Assembly (NCBI GenBank): GCA_910578085.1 | Contig: CAJTPM010000043.1 | Span: 1 to 26,145, forward strand | From: an uncultured Lachnospiraceae bacterium | GTDB taxonomy: Bacteria; Bacillota; Clostridia; Lachnospirales; Lachnospiraceae | Reading direction: 5' to 3' | DNA: 26,145 bases | Shown here: positions 1 through 7,803 of the stretch, piece by piece | How positions within the stretch are numbered: the stretch's first letter is position 1 | Layout: every line of letters starts with the position of its first letter | The notes under the pieces: generated by a model | The model's database searches: none | What the model was told of the DNA's origin: nothing | What the model saw: the letters and a program-made list of their open reading frames with translations, nothing else | Position numbers and translations under genes: made by a program

Positions 1-70
1 ATATTTTCAGGGCTGCATTACTGTTTATTTGTCAAGGTCCTATGCTGCTTTCTCATCAGCAGCAAAATCT

Positions 71-142
71 ATCTTACAGCTTAAATTTCACTTTGTCAAC
101 AGTTTTTTTCAAAAAATTCCAAAATTCTTCAAAATTTTTACT
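71..142 (-). promoter_or_regulatory. Strong promoter with UP-like element, firing out of the left edge
   Basis: On the minus strand a perfect -35 TTGACA (94-99) is followed by a 17-nt spacer and a -10 TAAGAT (71-76). The 40 bases upstream of the -35 (100-142) are almost pure A/T with phased A and T runs, as in the UP elements of rRNA promoters. The transcribed leader starts with a 7-bp hairpin (TGCTGCT/AGCAGCA arms, about 43-64) and then CCTTGACAA, which resembles the boxA antitermination motif of rRNA leaders. I infer an rRNA operon or another highly expressed gene just beyond position 1. The promoter is seen directly; its target is not in the window. Confidence 0.65.
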
Positions 143-914
143 GCAGCGTTACAACTGCACGTTCCTCCCCCTTCTTCATCTGCAGAGAAAGGGAATTTAC
201 CTCTGTAATACTCTCATCTATCTGTGCAATCAGCACATACTGTTTACTCTCGCCCGCACCTATCTCATCCTGCGCAAATGAAAAATCATTGAGGAGCAAT
301 GTCACAAGAGCCATACCGTTTATTCCCTGATCTCCTTTGACAGAAAACTTCATGTCCTTAGAAAGAACATCTGCCACAGCCGGTGCATCAGATATATTTG
401 TCACTTTCAGATTAATAATTAACAGATTTTTCCCAGAAGTCGCATCAAAGGTCGGTTCCCATTCATCTCCTTCTTCAGCCGCATAACTTTTTTTGATTTC
501 GTATCCGTCATAGCTCACCTGAAATTCCGGTAATCCAATAAAAGAGGCTATACTATCCACTGTCAGGGCATTCGACGAAGCGCCACCGCTTCCGCCGGAT
601 GACTGCTCCGCTTCTTCCCGCTCTTCCTCTTCTTCCAGAGCTTTCTTTTCTTTCAGTTTCTCCACCTTCTCCGAAAGTTCCGTCAGACGCGCAGTTTCCT
701 CCTCCGTATCCATCAATCTCGAATTATTATCCTTGCTGTTCTCCAATACCACATCTGCCGCATAGGTTGCGATCAGAGAAGCTTCCTCTTCCGTCAGTTC
801 CGGAATCATATTACCGCAGCCTGTAAGCAGACAGCATACCATGCCAAGTGTAAAAATCTTTTTTATATTGCCTGTTCCTATAACTTTTTCAGTATTTTTC
901 AATTTCATAACCAT
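138..914 (-). CDS. Lipoprotein with coiled coil and C-terminal Ig-like domain
   Basis: 258-residue predicted surface lipoprotein of unknown function. A basic start and a hydrophobic stretch lead to the lipobox LLTGC at about residues 29-33, so the mature protein should be lipid-anchored at the cysteine. A Glu/Lys-rich coiled-coil region (about 70-105) and a Ser/Gly linker follow. The C-terminal half (about 115-258) is a beta-rich domain that resembles the DUF4352/DUF5067 extracytoplasmic domains; that resemblance is my reading, not a search result. The start is ambiguous: ATG at 914 or ATG at 908, with AGGCAGGAA upstream serving either. It lies 28 nt after the sensor kinase gene and is probably co-transcribed from the promoter at 2500-2528, so it may be an accessory or output of that sensor. 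Confidence 0.75.
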   Translation of the reverse strand: MVMKLKNTEKVIGTGNIKKIFTLGMVCCLLTGCGNMIPELTEEEASLIATYAADVVLENSKDNNSRLMDTEEETARLTELSEKVEKLKEKKALEEEEEREEAEQSSGGSGGASSNALTVDSIASFIGLPEFQVSYDGYEIKKSYAAEEGDEWEPTFDATSGKNLLIINLKVTNISDAPAVADVLSKDMKFSVKGDQGINGMALVTLLLNDFSFAQDEIGAGESKQYVLIAQIDESITEVNSLSLQMKKGEERAVVTLQ

Positions 915-942
915 TTCCTGCCTTTTACATCACTATATATGA

Positions 943-2463
943 TTATACCTCTTTTTCCGGATTTTGGCTACTGTCTTTTGCTTTTTCCAGCTCTATCCAA
1001 AATTCCACTCCATTATCATAATTGATTACTCCATACTGCTGATGGAATGAATCCATGATCGCCTTCACGATGGAAAGCCCGATACCGCTTCCGCCGTACT
1101 CCCTGGTTCTCGCCTTGTCGACCTTATAAAACTTCTCCCACAAATGCGGCAGACTTTCCTCCGGAATCGACTCACCTGTATTAAAAACAGACAGGCGTAC
1201 CGTCTCCTCCTGCTGCTTCGTTTTCACTTCGATGATCCTGTCCCCGTCCAGATGGTTCAAAGCATTCGTAAAACAGTTCATGAATACTTCCTCCACCTTA
1301 AATTCGTCCGCCCAGACATACACTCTTTCCTCTGTATTGAGGCGTACCGTCGCACAGTTTTGTCTGATCAGTATATCGGCAGACTGCAGATAATTCTTTA
1401 ACAGCATTACCAGATCAAATCGCTCCATCGTCACTGCATCCGTACCGCTTTCCAGATGATTCAATGTCAGCAGTTTTTTTACCATGCTGTTCATTTTGCC
1501 CGCTTCATCCATTATGACATCACAATAAAACTCTCTGCTCTCCACATCATCGTTCACACCTTCCCGCAACCCTTCCGCATATCCCTGGATCAGCGCGATC
1601 GGCGTTTTCAGTTCATGAGACACATTGGAAAGAAACTCCCGCCGCATTTCATCGATCTTTTCTTTCTTCTCAATGTCTTCCTGCAGTTTATTATTCGCCG
1701 TCTTCAGCTCTGAAATCGTTTTTTCCAGCGTTTCCGACAGCTCATTGATATTTCTCCCGAGAACTTCTATCTCCGCCGCGCCGCTCCCGTCATATTTCGC
1801 GTCAAAATCCAAATGTGCCATTCTCTCAGAAATATTGGCTAACCGCAAAATCGGTCTTGATATTCTCCTTGCCAGAACGCCGAGAATCAATGCTCCCAAA
1901 ATAATCACCAAAATGCCAGGATACACTAAAAAACGATGGGATATTCTCACGCTTTCCCGAATACTTTCTATAGGGCTTCGTATCAAAAACAGATTGCCAT
2001 TATCCAATACCCCCCACATTTCCACGTAATCCGTTCCCATGCGGGGATCCTGTACAATATGCATCGTATAATTATTTTTTTCATCTATGATCCTCGGATT
2101 CTGGTATTTCTCAATGCTCTCCGTGTTAAAAAAACAGTCTCTGAGCTGCTTCATCAGAAATTCCGCATCATTACCGGAACATTTTATGGTTCTGGAATCT
2201 GCGTCCAAAATAATCACGCTGATATTGTATTTACTGCAGATCTTCTGCCAGGTGATATCAAACTCATCTGTATTTAACACGCCTTTATCTGCTGCATCAT
2301 TGAACTGCAGATAGGCATTAAAAATAGCGTTTTCCTTATTCCATAGATAATAGCGCCCAAGATATACCGTATCCGCCAGCCAATACAGAAACAGTACAAA
2401 TATCATTGTCATAAGAAAAATAAAAGTAAACTGACTTCGTATCGTAAATTTTTTGTGTCTCAT
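943..2463 (-). CDS. Membrane sensor histidine kinase with HAMP domain
   Basis: 506-residue sensor kinase. Transmembrane helix 1 is at about 12-32, an extracellular sensor domain at about 33-176, transmembrane helix 2 at about 177-198 and a HAMP linker at about 198-252. The dimerisation/phosphoacceptor helix contains SHELKTP with the phosphorylated His at 283. The HATPase domain has an N box (NCFTNALNH), a G1 box in the VFNTGE form common in Gram-positive kinases, and a G2 box YGGSGIGLSIV. It should autophosphorylate and pass the phosphate to a response regulator. None is adjacent: the nearest, at 5002-5682, lies beyond a PTS pair. It has its own promoter (2500-2528) and is followed by a lipoprotein gene. 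The start has AAGGCGG 5 nt upstream. The signal sensed is unknown. Confidence 0.93.
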   Translation of the reverse strand: MRHKKFTIRSQFTFIFLMTMIFVLFLYWLADTVYLGRYYLWNKENAIFNAYLQFNDAADKGVLNTDEFDITWQKICSKYNISVIILDADSRTIKCSGNDAEFLMKQLRDCFFNTESIEKYQNPRIIDEKNNYTMHIVQDPRMGTDYVEMWGVLDNGNLFLIRSPIESIRESVRISHRFLVYPGILVIILGALILGVLARRISRPILRLANISERMAHLDFDAKYDGSGAAEIEVLGRNINELSETLEKTISELKTANNKLQEDIEKKEKIDEMRREFLSNVSHELKTPIALIQGYAEGLREGVNDDVESREFYCDVIMDEAGKMNSMVKKLLTLNHLESGTDAVTMERFDLVMLLKNYLQSADILIRQNCATVRLNTEERVYVWADEFKVEEVFMNCFTNALNHLDGDRIIEVKTKQQEETVRLSVFNTGESIPEESLPHLWEKFYKVDKARTREYGGSGIGLSIVKAIMDSFHQQYGVINYDNGVEFWIELEKAKDSSQNPEKEV

Positions 2464-2499
2464 AAATCCGCCTTATCACCTTATTCTGTTACTTCCAGT

Positions 2500-2528
2500 A
2501 TCATATCAAACCACATCAGGTTTCGCAA
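2500..2528 (-). promoter_or_regulatory. Sigma-A promoter for the sensor kinase and lipoprotein
   Basis: -35 TTGCGA (2523-2528), 17-nt spacer, -10 TATGAT (2500-2505) with an extended TGn immediately upstream. It lies between the PTS terminator (2587-2611) and the kinase start (2463), so the kinase-lipoprotein pair is a separate transcription unit. Confidence 0.7.
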
Positions 2529-2586
2529 GTTGGTCCGCCTGTATAAAGAAAATATGGAAAATACAAACAATCTTCCTGTACAACGG

Positions 2587-2611
2587 AAAACAGCCGCTTA
2601 TAAGCGGCTGT
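2587..2611 (-). terminator. Rho-independent terminator after the PTS EIICB gene
   Basis: A perfect 22-nt palindrome (2590-2611; ACAGCCGCTTA and its complement) forms a GC-rich stem that is followed on the minus strand by TTTT. It starts 25 nt after the EIICB stop codon and ends the PTS operon. Confidence 0.85.
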
Positions 2612-2635
2612 CTTTCGAAAAAGGGTTCACTAAAT

Positions 2636-4105
2636 TTATTTACACAGTTTTTTGAACTCGTCAGCTACGAACTGTACCTTTGTACCAATGATTACCTGTA
2701 CGGAATTCTTACCGGGCCTTACAACCCCTGCAACACCCGCGGATTTGATCTTCTTCTCATCCACTGCCGTATAATCCTTGATCTCAAGACGAAGTCTTGT
2801 AATACAGTTGTCGATAGATGCTACGTTAGCTTTACCACCTATGCCTTCGAGAATAATGGAAGCAACCTGCGTATAGTCATTGTTTGCAAGCACTGCGCTC
2901 TTCTCTGCTTCATCATCATCATCTTCACGTCCGGGTGTCTTCAGATCCCATTTTGTGATTGCAAAACGGAATACTACATAGAATACGATAAATGCTGCAA
3001 TACCCAGAGGGATGATCAGCCATGTCTTAGCAGCAGCCGGCAGAGATGCGGAGAACAGAAGGTCTGTTGCACCGGCGGAAAAACTGAAGCCTGCACGGAA
3101 GCCAAGCATTACGGTGATCGTTGTGAAAATACCGTATAATAAAGCATATACCAGATACAGAACCGGAGCAAGGAACATGAAACCAAATTCGAAAGGCTCT
3201 GTTACGCCGCAGACAAATGCACAGACAGCCGCGGATGCAACCAGACCGATCGCAACTTTTCTCTTGTTTTCCTTTGCCGTCTGAATCATCGCGAGCGCTG
3301 CGCCCGGAATACCGAACATCATACAGGGGAAGAAACCTGACATGTACATACCCAGTGACCAGGTTACGTCTGCTGATGTCTCACCTGCCCAGAAGTGGGA
3401 CAGATCGCCAAGACCGATGGTATCAAACCAGAACACGTTGTTCAGAGCGTGATGTAAACCGGTCGGAATCAACAGACGGTTTAAGAATGCATAAATACCT
3501 GCGCCGACAGGGCCAAGACCTACAATACCTTTGCCGATAGCAATCAGTGCACCGAAAATAAGAGGCCATACGAACAGTAATACCGCAGATACTACGATAG
3601 ATACCACACCGGCTACGATTGCAACGCAGCGTTTGCCGGAGAAGAATGACAACCAATCCGGAAGCTTTGTGCCTTTAAATTTGTTGTAGCACATAGAACC
3701 GATCACACCCGCCAGAATACCGATAAACGGATTGGCAATCTTATCAAATGCAATCACAGAATTCTGATTTTCAGCTACAGAAGGCATAATTGTAGTAACA
3801 AAACCTGTATTTAACAGAGTTGTCATCATCAGCCAGGATGCCAGTGCAGCAAGACCAGCTGTTCCGTCATTGTCATCCGCCATACCTACGCCTACACCAA
3901 CAACAAACAGTATAGCCATATTGTCAATAAGTGCCCCCCCGGCCTTTACGAGGAACAGGCCAAGCAGATTTGCAAAACCTGTAATTTCACCACCCTGCAT
4001 CGTTGCAGGACAGAGAAGATAGCCGATACCCATCAAAATACCACAGATAGGTAAGCACGCTACGGGAAGCATCAAGGCTTTCCCTAACTTTTGAAGAAAT
4101 TTCAT
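2636..4105 (-). CDS. PTS EIICB permease, N-acetylglucosamine/glucose family
   Basis: 489-residue sugar-specific PTS membrane permease that imports and phosphorylates a hexose. The EIIC domain (about 1-390) has about ten hydrophobic segments, the GLHHALNN motif at about 216-223 and the GVTEPFEF substrate/phosphotransfer motif. The EIIB domain (about 410-489) has the phosphocysteine in DNCITRLR at Cys434. The domain order is C-B, and EIIA is a separate gene just upstream, with a 71-nt gap. The GLHHALNNVFWFD stretch fits N-acetylglucosamine-type (NagE) permeases better than PtsG, but glucose or a related sugar cannot be excluded. AAGGAGG precedes the ATG. Transcription probably starts at 4803-4832 and ends at 2587-2611. 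Confidence 0.93.
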   Translation of the reverse strand: MKFLQKLGKALMLPVACLPICGILMGIGYLLCPATMQGGEITGFANLLGLFLVKAGGALIDNMAILFVVGVGVGMADDNDGTAGLAALASWLMMTTLLNTGFVTTIMPSVAENQNSVIAFDKIANPFIGILAGVIGSMCYNKFKGTKLPDWLSFFSGKRCVAIVAGVVSIVVSAVLLFVWPLIFGALIAIGKGIVGLGPVGAGIYAFLNRLLIPTGLHHALNNVFWFDTIGLGDLSHFWAGETSADVTWSLGMYMSGFFPCMMFGIPGAALAMIQTAKENKRKVAIGLVASAAVCAFVCGVTEPFEFGFMFLAPVLYLVYALLYGIFTTITVMLGFRAGFSFSAGATDLLFSASLPAAAKTWLIIPLGIAAFIVFYVVFRFAITKWDLKTPGREDDDDEAEKSAVLANNDYTQVASIILEGIGGKANVASIDNCITRLRLEIKDYTAVDEKKIKSAGVAGVVRPGKNSVQVIIGTKVQFVADEFKKLCK

Positions 4106-4176
4106 CTCTTTCCCTCCTTGTTTTAAAACCCTTTTTTATATTTTAAGGCAGTCTCTCCCCCGCCCCAAAACCTGTT

Positions 4177-4662
4177 TTATTTCAGTGAAATCTTTAATAC
4201 GTCATCCCCCACAGACACGTCCTTCCCTGCCAGAGATTCCACCGCTTTAAACTCTTCCGTATTACATACAATCACCGGAATAATGGTATCCAACCCCTCT
4301 CCCTTTATCAGATCAAGATCTGCCGTGATCACAAGATCACCCTTATCTACCTTATCACCGGCTTTTACATGAGCTGTAAACCCTTTTCCTTTCAAACTTA
4401 CCGTTTCAAGTCCTATATGAACAAGCAGTTCCACTCCTTCTCTGGTCGTCATGGAAAACGCATGGAGCGTATCAAACACCATGGCGATCTCTCCCGCTGC
4501 CGGTGCACAGATTTTTCCATCCTCAGGTATAATCGCCACCCCCTTTCCAAGAATCTCCTCCGCAAACGTAGGATCGTTTACCTGCGAAACAGGTACTGCC
4601 TTTCCCTTTGCCGGAGAACCAACTAAAGCCTCTTTATTTTTTCCCTTCAAAAAATCAAACAT
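4177..4662 (-). CDS. PTS EIIA component, glucose type
   Basis: 161-residue cytoplasmic phosphocarrier of the EIIA-Glc family. It accepts phosphate from HPr and passes it to the EIIB domain of the neighbouring permease. The beta-rich fold is marked by GKGVAIIP, the HAFSMTT motif (His67) and the active site VHIGLETV (His82). I chose the ATG at 4662 because GGAGG lies 6 nt upstream; an in-frame ATG at 4683 would place that ribosome site inside the gene. Its length is normal for the family. It is the first gene of a two-gene PTS operon. The leader carries a 12-bp hairpin at 4711-4742. Confidence 0.93.
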   Translation of the reverse strand: MFDFLKGKNKEALVGSPAKGKAVPVSQVNDPTFAEEILGKGVAIIPEDGKICAPAAGEIAMVFDTLHAFSMTTREGVELLVHIGLETVSLKGKGFTAHVKAGDKVDKGDLVITADLDLIKGEGLDTIIPVIVCNTEEFKAVESLAGKDVSVGDDVLKISLK

Positions 4663-4710
4663 CTCTCTCCTCCATAAATTCATTTTTTATTATTTTCCCC
4701 TGAAACAACC

Positions 4711-4742
4711 AGATTCTTACAGCCCTGTTCCTGCAAAAATCT
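4711..4742 (-). promoter_or_regulatory. Leader hairpin upstream of the PTS EIIA gene
   Basis: The minus-strand RNA has arms AGATTTTTGCAG and CTGTAAGAATCT that form a continuous 12-bp stem including two G.U pairs, with an 8-nt loop. It lies in the roughly 135-nt leader between the promoter (4803-4832) and the EIIA start. No overlapping terminator is visible, so a GlcT/LicT-type antiterminator target is not supported. Its role is unknown. Confidence 0.5.
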
Positions 4743-4802
4743 GATGTTACACCCTCTGAAAAGAATAATGTTTTTATACAAACTGCACGTTTAATTGTTC
4801 TT

Positions 4803-4832
4803 ATTCTAACATTTTATTCTCACTTTCGTCAA
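4803..4832 (-). promoter_or_regulatory. Sigma-A promoter of the PTS operon
   Basis: -35 TTGACG (4827-4832), 18-nt spacer, -10 TAGAAT (4803-4808). It lies downstream of the response-regulator terminator. The 339-nt gap 4663-5001 holds, in transcription order, that terminator, an AT-rich stretch, this promoter and the leader hairpin. I saw no clear catabolite-responsive (cre) site. Confidence 0.7.
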
Positions 4833-4903
4833 TATATACTTCTATTCTTTTCCTGTTTTGGTAAAAATATCCAATTTTCATTGTGCACTATTCTATATGG
4901 CAT

Positions 4904-4939
4904 AAAAAAGTCACATTATGTACTTTTCCACAATGTGAC
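4904..4939 (-). terminator. Terminator after the response regulator
   Basis: Arms GTCACATT and AATGTGAC (4910-4939) form an 8-bp stem with a 14-nt loop, followed on the minus strand by six T (4904-4909). It ends the transcript of the response regulator and its upstream genes, separating them from the PTS operon. Confidence 0.8.
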
Positions 4940-5001
4940 CTGCATATAAATACATACTCATTACCGCTTTTTGCTTTGCCTGTATCATCGTCTGAAAACC
5001 A

Positions 5002-5682
5002 TCAGCTATTTTCCAGCTTATATCCCAGCCCCCATATCGTTTTTATCATTTCCCCTTTATCGCCCAGCTTGCTTCGCAATTTTTTTACATGTGTATCGAT
5101 CGTTCTTGCATCCCCAAAATAATCATAATTCCAGACACTGTTTAAAATTTTTTCTCTGGACAGTGCAATTCCCTGATTTTCCATAAAATACACGAGCAGC
5201 TCAAACTCCTTAAAACTCAGATCCACTTCTTTTCCGTCTATTGTGACAATATGGGCAGATTTATCCACCTCAATTCCGCCTGCTGAAAGCCTTGTTTCCG
5301 CAGAAAACTGTGCCGCTCTCCGCAAAATGGCCTCCACCCTCGCCACAAGTATCTTCGGGCTGAATGGTTTGGATATATATTCATCTACCCCCAACTCAAA
5401 CCCCAGCAGTTCATCCCGCTCGTCGCTCTTTGCTGTCAACATGATAATAGGGACTTTTGACACTCCGCGGATCTCCCGACAGACCTGCCACCCATCCATC
5501 TTTGGCATCATAACATCCAGAATTACAAGATCGATATCATTTTGGGCAAAAAAGACATCTAATGCCTCTTCTCCGTTTTCCGCCTCCAATACCTGGTATT
5601 CACTCTTTACAAGAAAATCTTTTACCAGTTTCCGCATGCGGCTCTCATCATCTACTATCAGAATCTTACATTTTTCCGTCAT
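5002..5682 (-). CDS. OmpR/PhoB-family response regulator
   Basis: 226-residue two-component transcription factor. The receiver domain (1-120) has the acidic pair DD11-12, phosphoacceptor Asp56 in VILDVMMP, Thr83 in MLTAK and Lys105 in SKPF. The winged-helix DNA-binding domain (about 130-226) has the family signature around LSFKEFELLVYF, SREKILNSVW and the recognition helix DARTIDTHVKKLRSKLG. It starts 6 nt after the stop of the preceding membrane protein, with only a weak ribosome site, so translation is probably coupled. No kinase is adjacent; the kinase at 943-2463 is the likeliest partner but is separated by the PTS operon. Confidence 0.95.
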   Translation of the reverse strand: MTEKCKILIVDDESRMRKLVKDFLVKSEYQVLEAENGEEALDVFFAQNDIDLVILDVMMPKMDGWQVCREIRGVSKVPIIMLTAKSDERDELLGFELGVDEYISKPFSPKILVARVEAILRRAAQFSAETRLSAGGIEVDKSAHIVTIDGKEVDLSFKEFELLVYFMENQGIALSREKILNSVWNYDYFGDARTIDTHVKKLRSKLGDKGEMIKTIWGLGYKLENS

Positions 5683-5688
5683 ACTGTT

Positions 5689-6264
5689 TTACTCGATCCC
5701 CAGCTCCTTCTCCCTCTCTCTTACGGCCTGTTCCCGCTCCGTAAGTTCCTGTTCCCAGGCTGCATATTTATTCACAATAGAATTCTTATAATTTAAAATA
5801 TTAGGATTATTTCCGGTCATCGCCACATAAAACATACCACCCACCAGCAATGCCAGAACAATATTCACTATAACCGAAATCCCAAATCTGCTGATTCCCT
5901 TTTCAGGCTTCTCATCCTCTTTTTCCTCTATTGGCTCAAAGCCACTGCGCATTTTATTGCGCGTTACGTCATAATAAACTGGAATCGGTTCGATCTCGAA
6001 TTCCTCAACGCCCGCCTCAATCAGCATCCCACGAAGTTCATTCACAAAGGCGAGTCCAACCGGTGTCTGAAATGTTCTGTCCGCCAATGCCTTTCGGTAT
6101 AACTGCAGAACCATCTCCGCACTCTGGTATTGCAGATGGCGTTCCAGATATTTGGCCTTTTTCAGCTCTTCCCTGGCCGCCGCTGCATCTTCCGCAGAAA
6201 GAAACAAAAATCCATCTACTATATATTCTCTTTTTACCTCTGTCTCCTGCGTTATCTCTGCCAT
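5689..6264 (-). CDS. Unknown single-pass membrane protein
   Basis: 191 residues, not recognised. A soluble, charged N-terminal region (about 1-130), rich in Ala, Glu and Lys helices, is followed by one transmembrane helix (about 132-151). A C-terminal segment of about 40 residues then ends in a charged coiled coil (WEQELTEREQAVREREKELG). There is no signal peptide. It lies 9 nt after rpe and 6 nt before the response regulator, so all three appear to be one operon. A role near the two-component system is possible from position only. The ribosome site is weak. Confidence 0.75.
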   Translation of the reverse strand: MAEITQETEVKREYIVDGFLFLSAEDAAAAREELKKAKYLERHLQYQSAEMVLQLYRKALADRTFQTPVGLAFVNELRGMLIEAGVEEFEIEPIPVYYDVTRNKMRSGFEPIEEKEDEKPEKGISRFGISVIVNIVLALLVGGMFYVAMTGNNPNILNYKNSIVNKYAAWEQELTEREQAVREREKELGIE

Positions 6265-6273
6265 CCGTATACC

Positions 6274-6921
6274 CTACAACACTCTCTGAAATTCTTTTAT
6301 GTTTTTTTCAATATCGCCCTCAAAAACAGCAGAACCTGCTACCAGCACATTAGCGCCTGCCCTCAGAGCCCTCTCTGCATTAGACGCTTTAATGCCGCCA
6401 TCCACCTCTATATCCGTATTAAGCCCTTTTTCCGTTATCTGCTTTCTGAGGGTCTTTATTTTTTCATACATGGCCGGAATAAACGACTGTCCGCCAAACC
6501 CCGGGTTCACCGTCATAAGCAGCACCATATCCACATCTTCCAATACATAGTCAAGCACCGATAATGGCGTAGCCGGATTTAATGCCACACCGCATTTTAC
6601 CCCAAGCTGTCTGATCTGCCCGATCGTTCTGTGAAGATGAAGACATGCTTCCGCATGAACCGTAATCATATCAGCGCCGCTCTCCGCGAACCTCTCCACA
6701 TACCGTTCCGGTTCCTTTATCATCAGATGTACGTCAAATACCATATTTATTTTTTTTCGGATTGATTCTATTACCGGAAATCCAAGAGATATACTCGGCA
6801 CAAACATACCGTCCATCACATCAATATGCAGCATGGTAATGCCATTTCTCTCTGCCAGTGACAGATCTTCACCCAATCTGGAAAAATCTGCAGATAATAT
6901 AGAAGGCGCCAAACAGTTCAT
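6274..6921 (-). CDS. rpe: Ribulose-phosphate 3-epimerase
   Basis: 215-residue TIM-barrel enzyme of the pentose phosphate pathway that interconverts D-ribulose 5-phosphate and D-xylulose 5-phosphate. Family motifs are in order: LAPSILSADF at the N-terminus, HIDVMDGMFVPS (metal and catalytic residues), DVHLMI, TVNPGFGGQSF (phosphate loop region) and EVDGGI with the second catalytic Asp. The length is typical. AGGAG lies 6 nt before the ATG. It is followed 9 nt later by a membrane protein gene and then the response regulator. Confidence 0.97.
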   Translation of the reverse strand: MNCLAPSILSADFSRLGEDLSLAERNGITMLHIDVMDGMFVPSISLGFPVIESIRKKINMVFDVHLMIKEPERYVERFAESGADMITVHAEACLHLHRTIGQIRQLGVKCGVALNPATPLSVLDYVLEDVDMVLLMTVNPGFGGQSFIPAMYEKIKTLRKQITEKGLNTDIEVDGGIKASNAERALRAGANVLVAGSAVFEGDIEKNIKEFQRVL

Positions 6922-6961
6922 AGAAATCTCCTGACAAACAATTTTACATGATACTCTGCTG

Positions 6962-7267
6962 TTAAAACAGGGTTTTATCGATTCGCTTCATAATATATTT
7001 TATTTTACTTTCTATTTCGTCGCCAAGATCGGAAATTGCCTTTTCCGCCGCCTCCACCTGCCATTCATTCACGCAGAAAATGCAGCTGTCCTTTTTCTCT
7101 CCGGAAAAAAAGCCCGGCTTTTCCCATTTGATAAAATAGGATATCCGCTCTCCGAGGAGCGCTCTTTCCACCGCTGTCTTGACATTCTTGTCATTTACCT
7201 TGCAGAACTCGATCTCATTGTTGACTTTCCCTTTGGAAAATTTAGATTCTACTACTGTCTTAGCCAT
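6962..7267 (-). CDS. Small conserved-looking unknown protein
   Basis: 101 residues, not recognised. It appears soluble: an alpha/beta N-terminal part with FCKVNDKNVKTAVERALL and a Cys pair (SCIFC), then a helical, Lys-rich C-terminus. I chose the ATG at 7267, with AAAGGGG upstream, because the longer reading frame to 7351 would run back through the ssrA terminator hairpins. It sits between ssrA and rpe, 40 nt before rpe, and may be expressed by readthrough from ssrA or from a weak promoter I could not define. Confidence 0.75.
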   Translation of the reverse strand: MAKTVVESKFSKGKVNNEIEFCKVNDKNVKTAVERALLGERISYFIKWEKPGFFSGEKKDSCIFCVNEWQVEAAEKAISDLGDEIESKIKYIMKRIDKTLF

Positions 7268-7294
7268 GATGCAGCACCCCTTTGTTTTTCTGTC

Positions 7295-7349
7295 AAAAAA
7301 GTACCTTCTCCCCAGTACTGTCGCTGCCGCCTCCTGCAAGGCGGACAGC
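7295..7349 (-). terminator. Double-hairpin terminator after ssrA
   Basis: Immediately 3' of the tmRNA, a GC-rich hairpin (7323-7349; GCTG plus CCGCCT paired to AGGCGG plus CAGC, with one bulged T) is followed by a second hairpin, AGTAC/GTACT (7300-7319), running into six T (7295-7300). The first stem may also define the 3' processing site. Confidence 0.75.
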
Positions 7350-7355
7350 ATCCGA

Positions 7356-7693
7356 TGGACCAGGCGGGAGTCGAACCCGCGTCCAAAAGCCTATTCCCTG
7401 TCCTTCTACTATCATAGTCAGTTCTTTTTCATTCCCTCCGCCATACGGGAACCGACACCCTTATGGCTTCAGTAGCTTCATGATACGCCCATATACGCAA
7501 AGCTTGGTATATGTCGTTTCCTGCTAAGTCGATGCCTGGATCCTGACGTGCAGGTACATCAGGTCAGACAAGCTGCATTTAGGCAGCTACTGCTAATTTA
7601 TTATCAGCGTTTATATTTAGGTTTGCGATTTGACGCATCGCCTGCGGATAGCTTCTCCAGCTGCAAGACCCCTGTCGAAACCTTGACTAGCCC
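7356..7693 (-). ncRNA. ssrA: Transfer-messenger RNA (tmRNA)
   Basis: Rescues stalled ribosomes with SmpB. The 5' end GGGCTAG pairs with CTGGTCC near the 3' end to form the 7-bp tRNA-like acceptor stem. The 5' D-loop-like block GGTTTCGAC and the 3' T-arm GCGGGTTCGACTCCCGC are present. The terminal CCA is not encoded (the next bases are TCG) and must be added. The tag frame starts at GCA (7626-7624) and reads ANLNINADNKLAVAA before a TAA at 7581-7579. It ends in AVAA rather than the common ALAA, still a plausible ClpXP degron. The promoter is at 7775-7803, and smpB and rnr lie just upstream. Confidence 0.96.
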
Positions 7694-7755
7694 GGATCAA
7701 TGTCATGTCTTCCGACATGATACGCTTCGCGATGCACACTCGCTTCGCTCGGCGC

Positions 7756-7803
7756 TGATATAATATCTGACGATATTATATCATGTCTTTCAGAAAAGGT
7801 CTA
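7756..7803 (-). promoter_or_regulatory. ssrA promoter overlapping the smpB stop codon, with a dyad over the -10
   Basis: -35 TAGACC (7798-7803) includes the smpB TAG stop. The spacer is 17 nt and the -10 is a perfect TATAAT (7775-7780) with extended TGA. A 12-bp perfect inverted repeat with a 4-nt centre (7756-7783; arms TGATATAATATC and complement) covers the -10 and the start region. It could be an operator or simply a leader stem. About 75 nt of leader would be removed before the mature 5' end at 7693. Confidence 0.65.

Noticed and set aside
2453..3139. 228-codon plus-strand open frame
   Set aside because: It is antisense to the PTS EIICB gene and has no family-like motifs; the minus-strand protein is clearly real.
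7268..7351. N-terminal extension of the 101-residue protein to 7351
   Set aside because: This stretch forms the two ssrA terminator hairpins, and a ribosome site supports the start at 7267.
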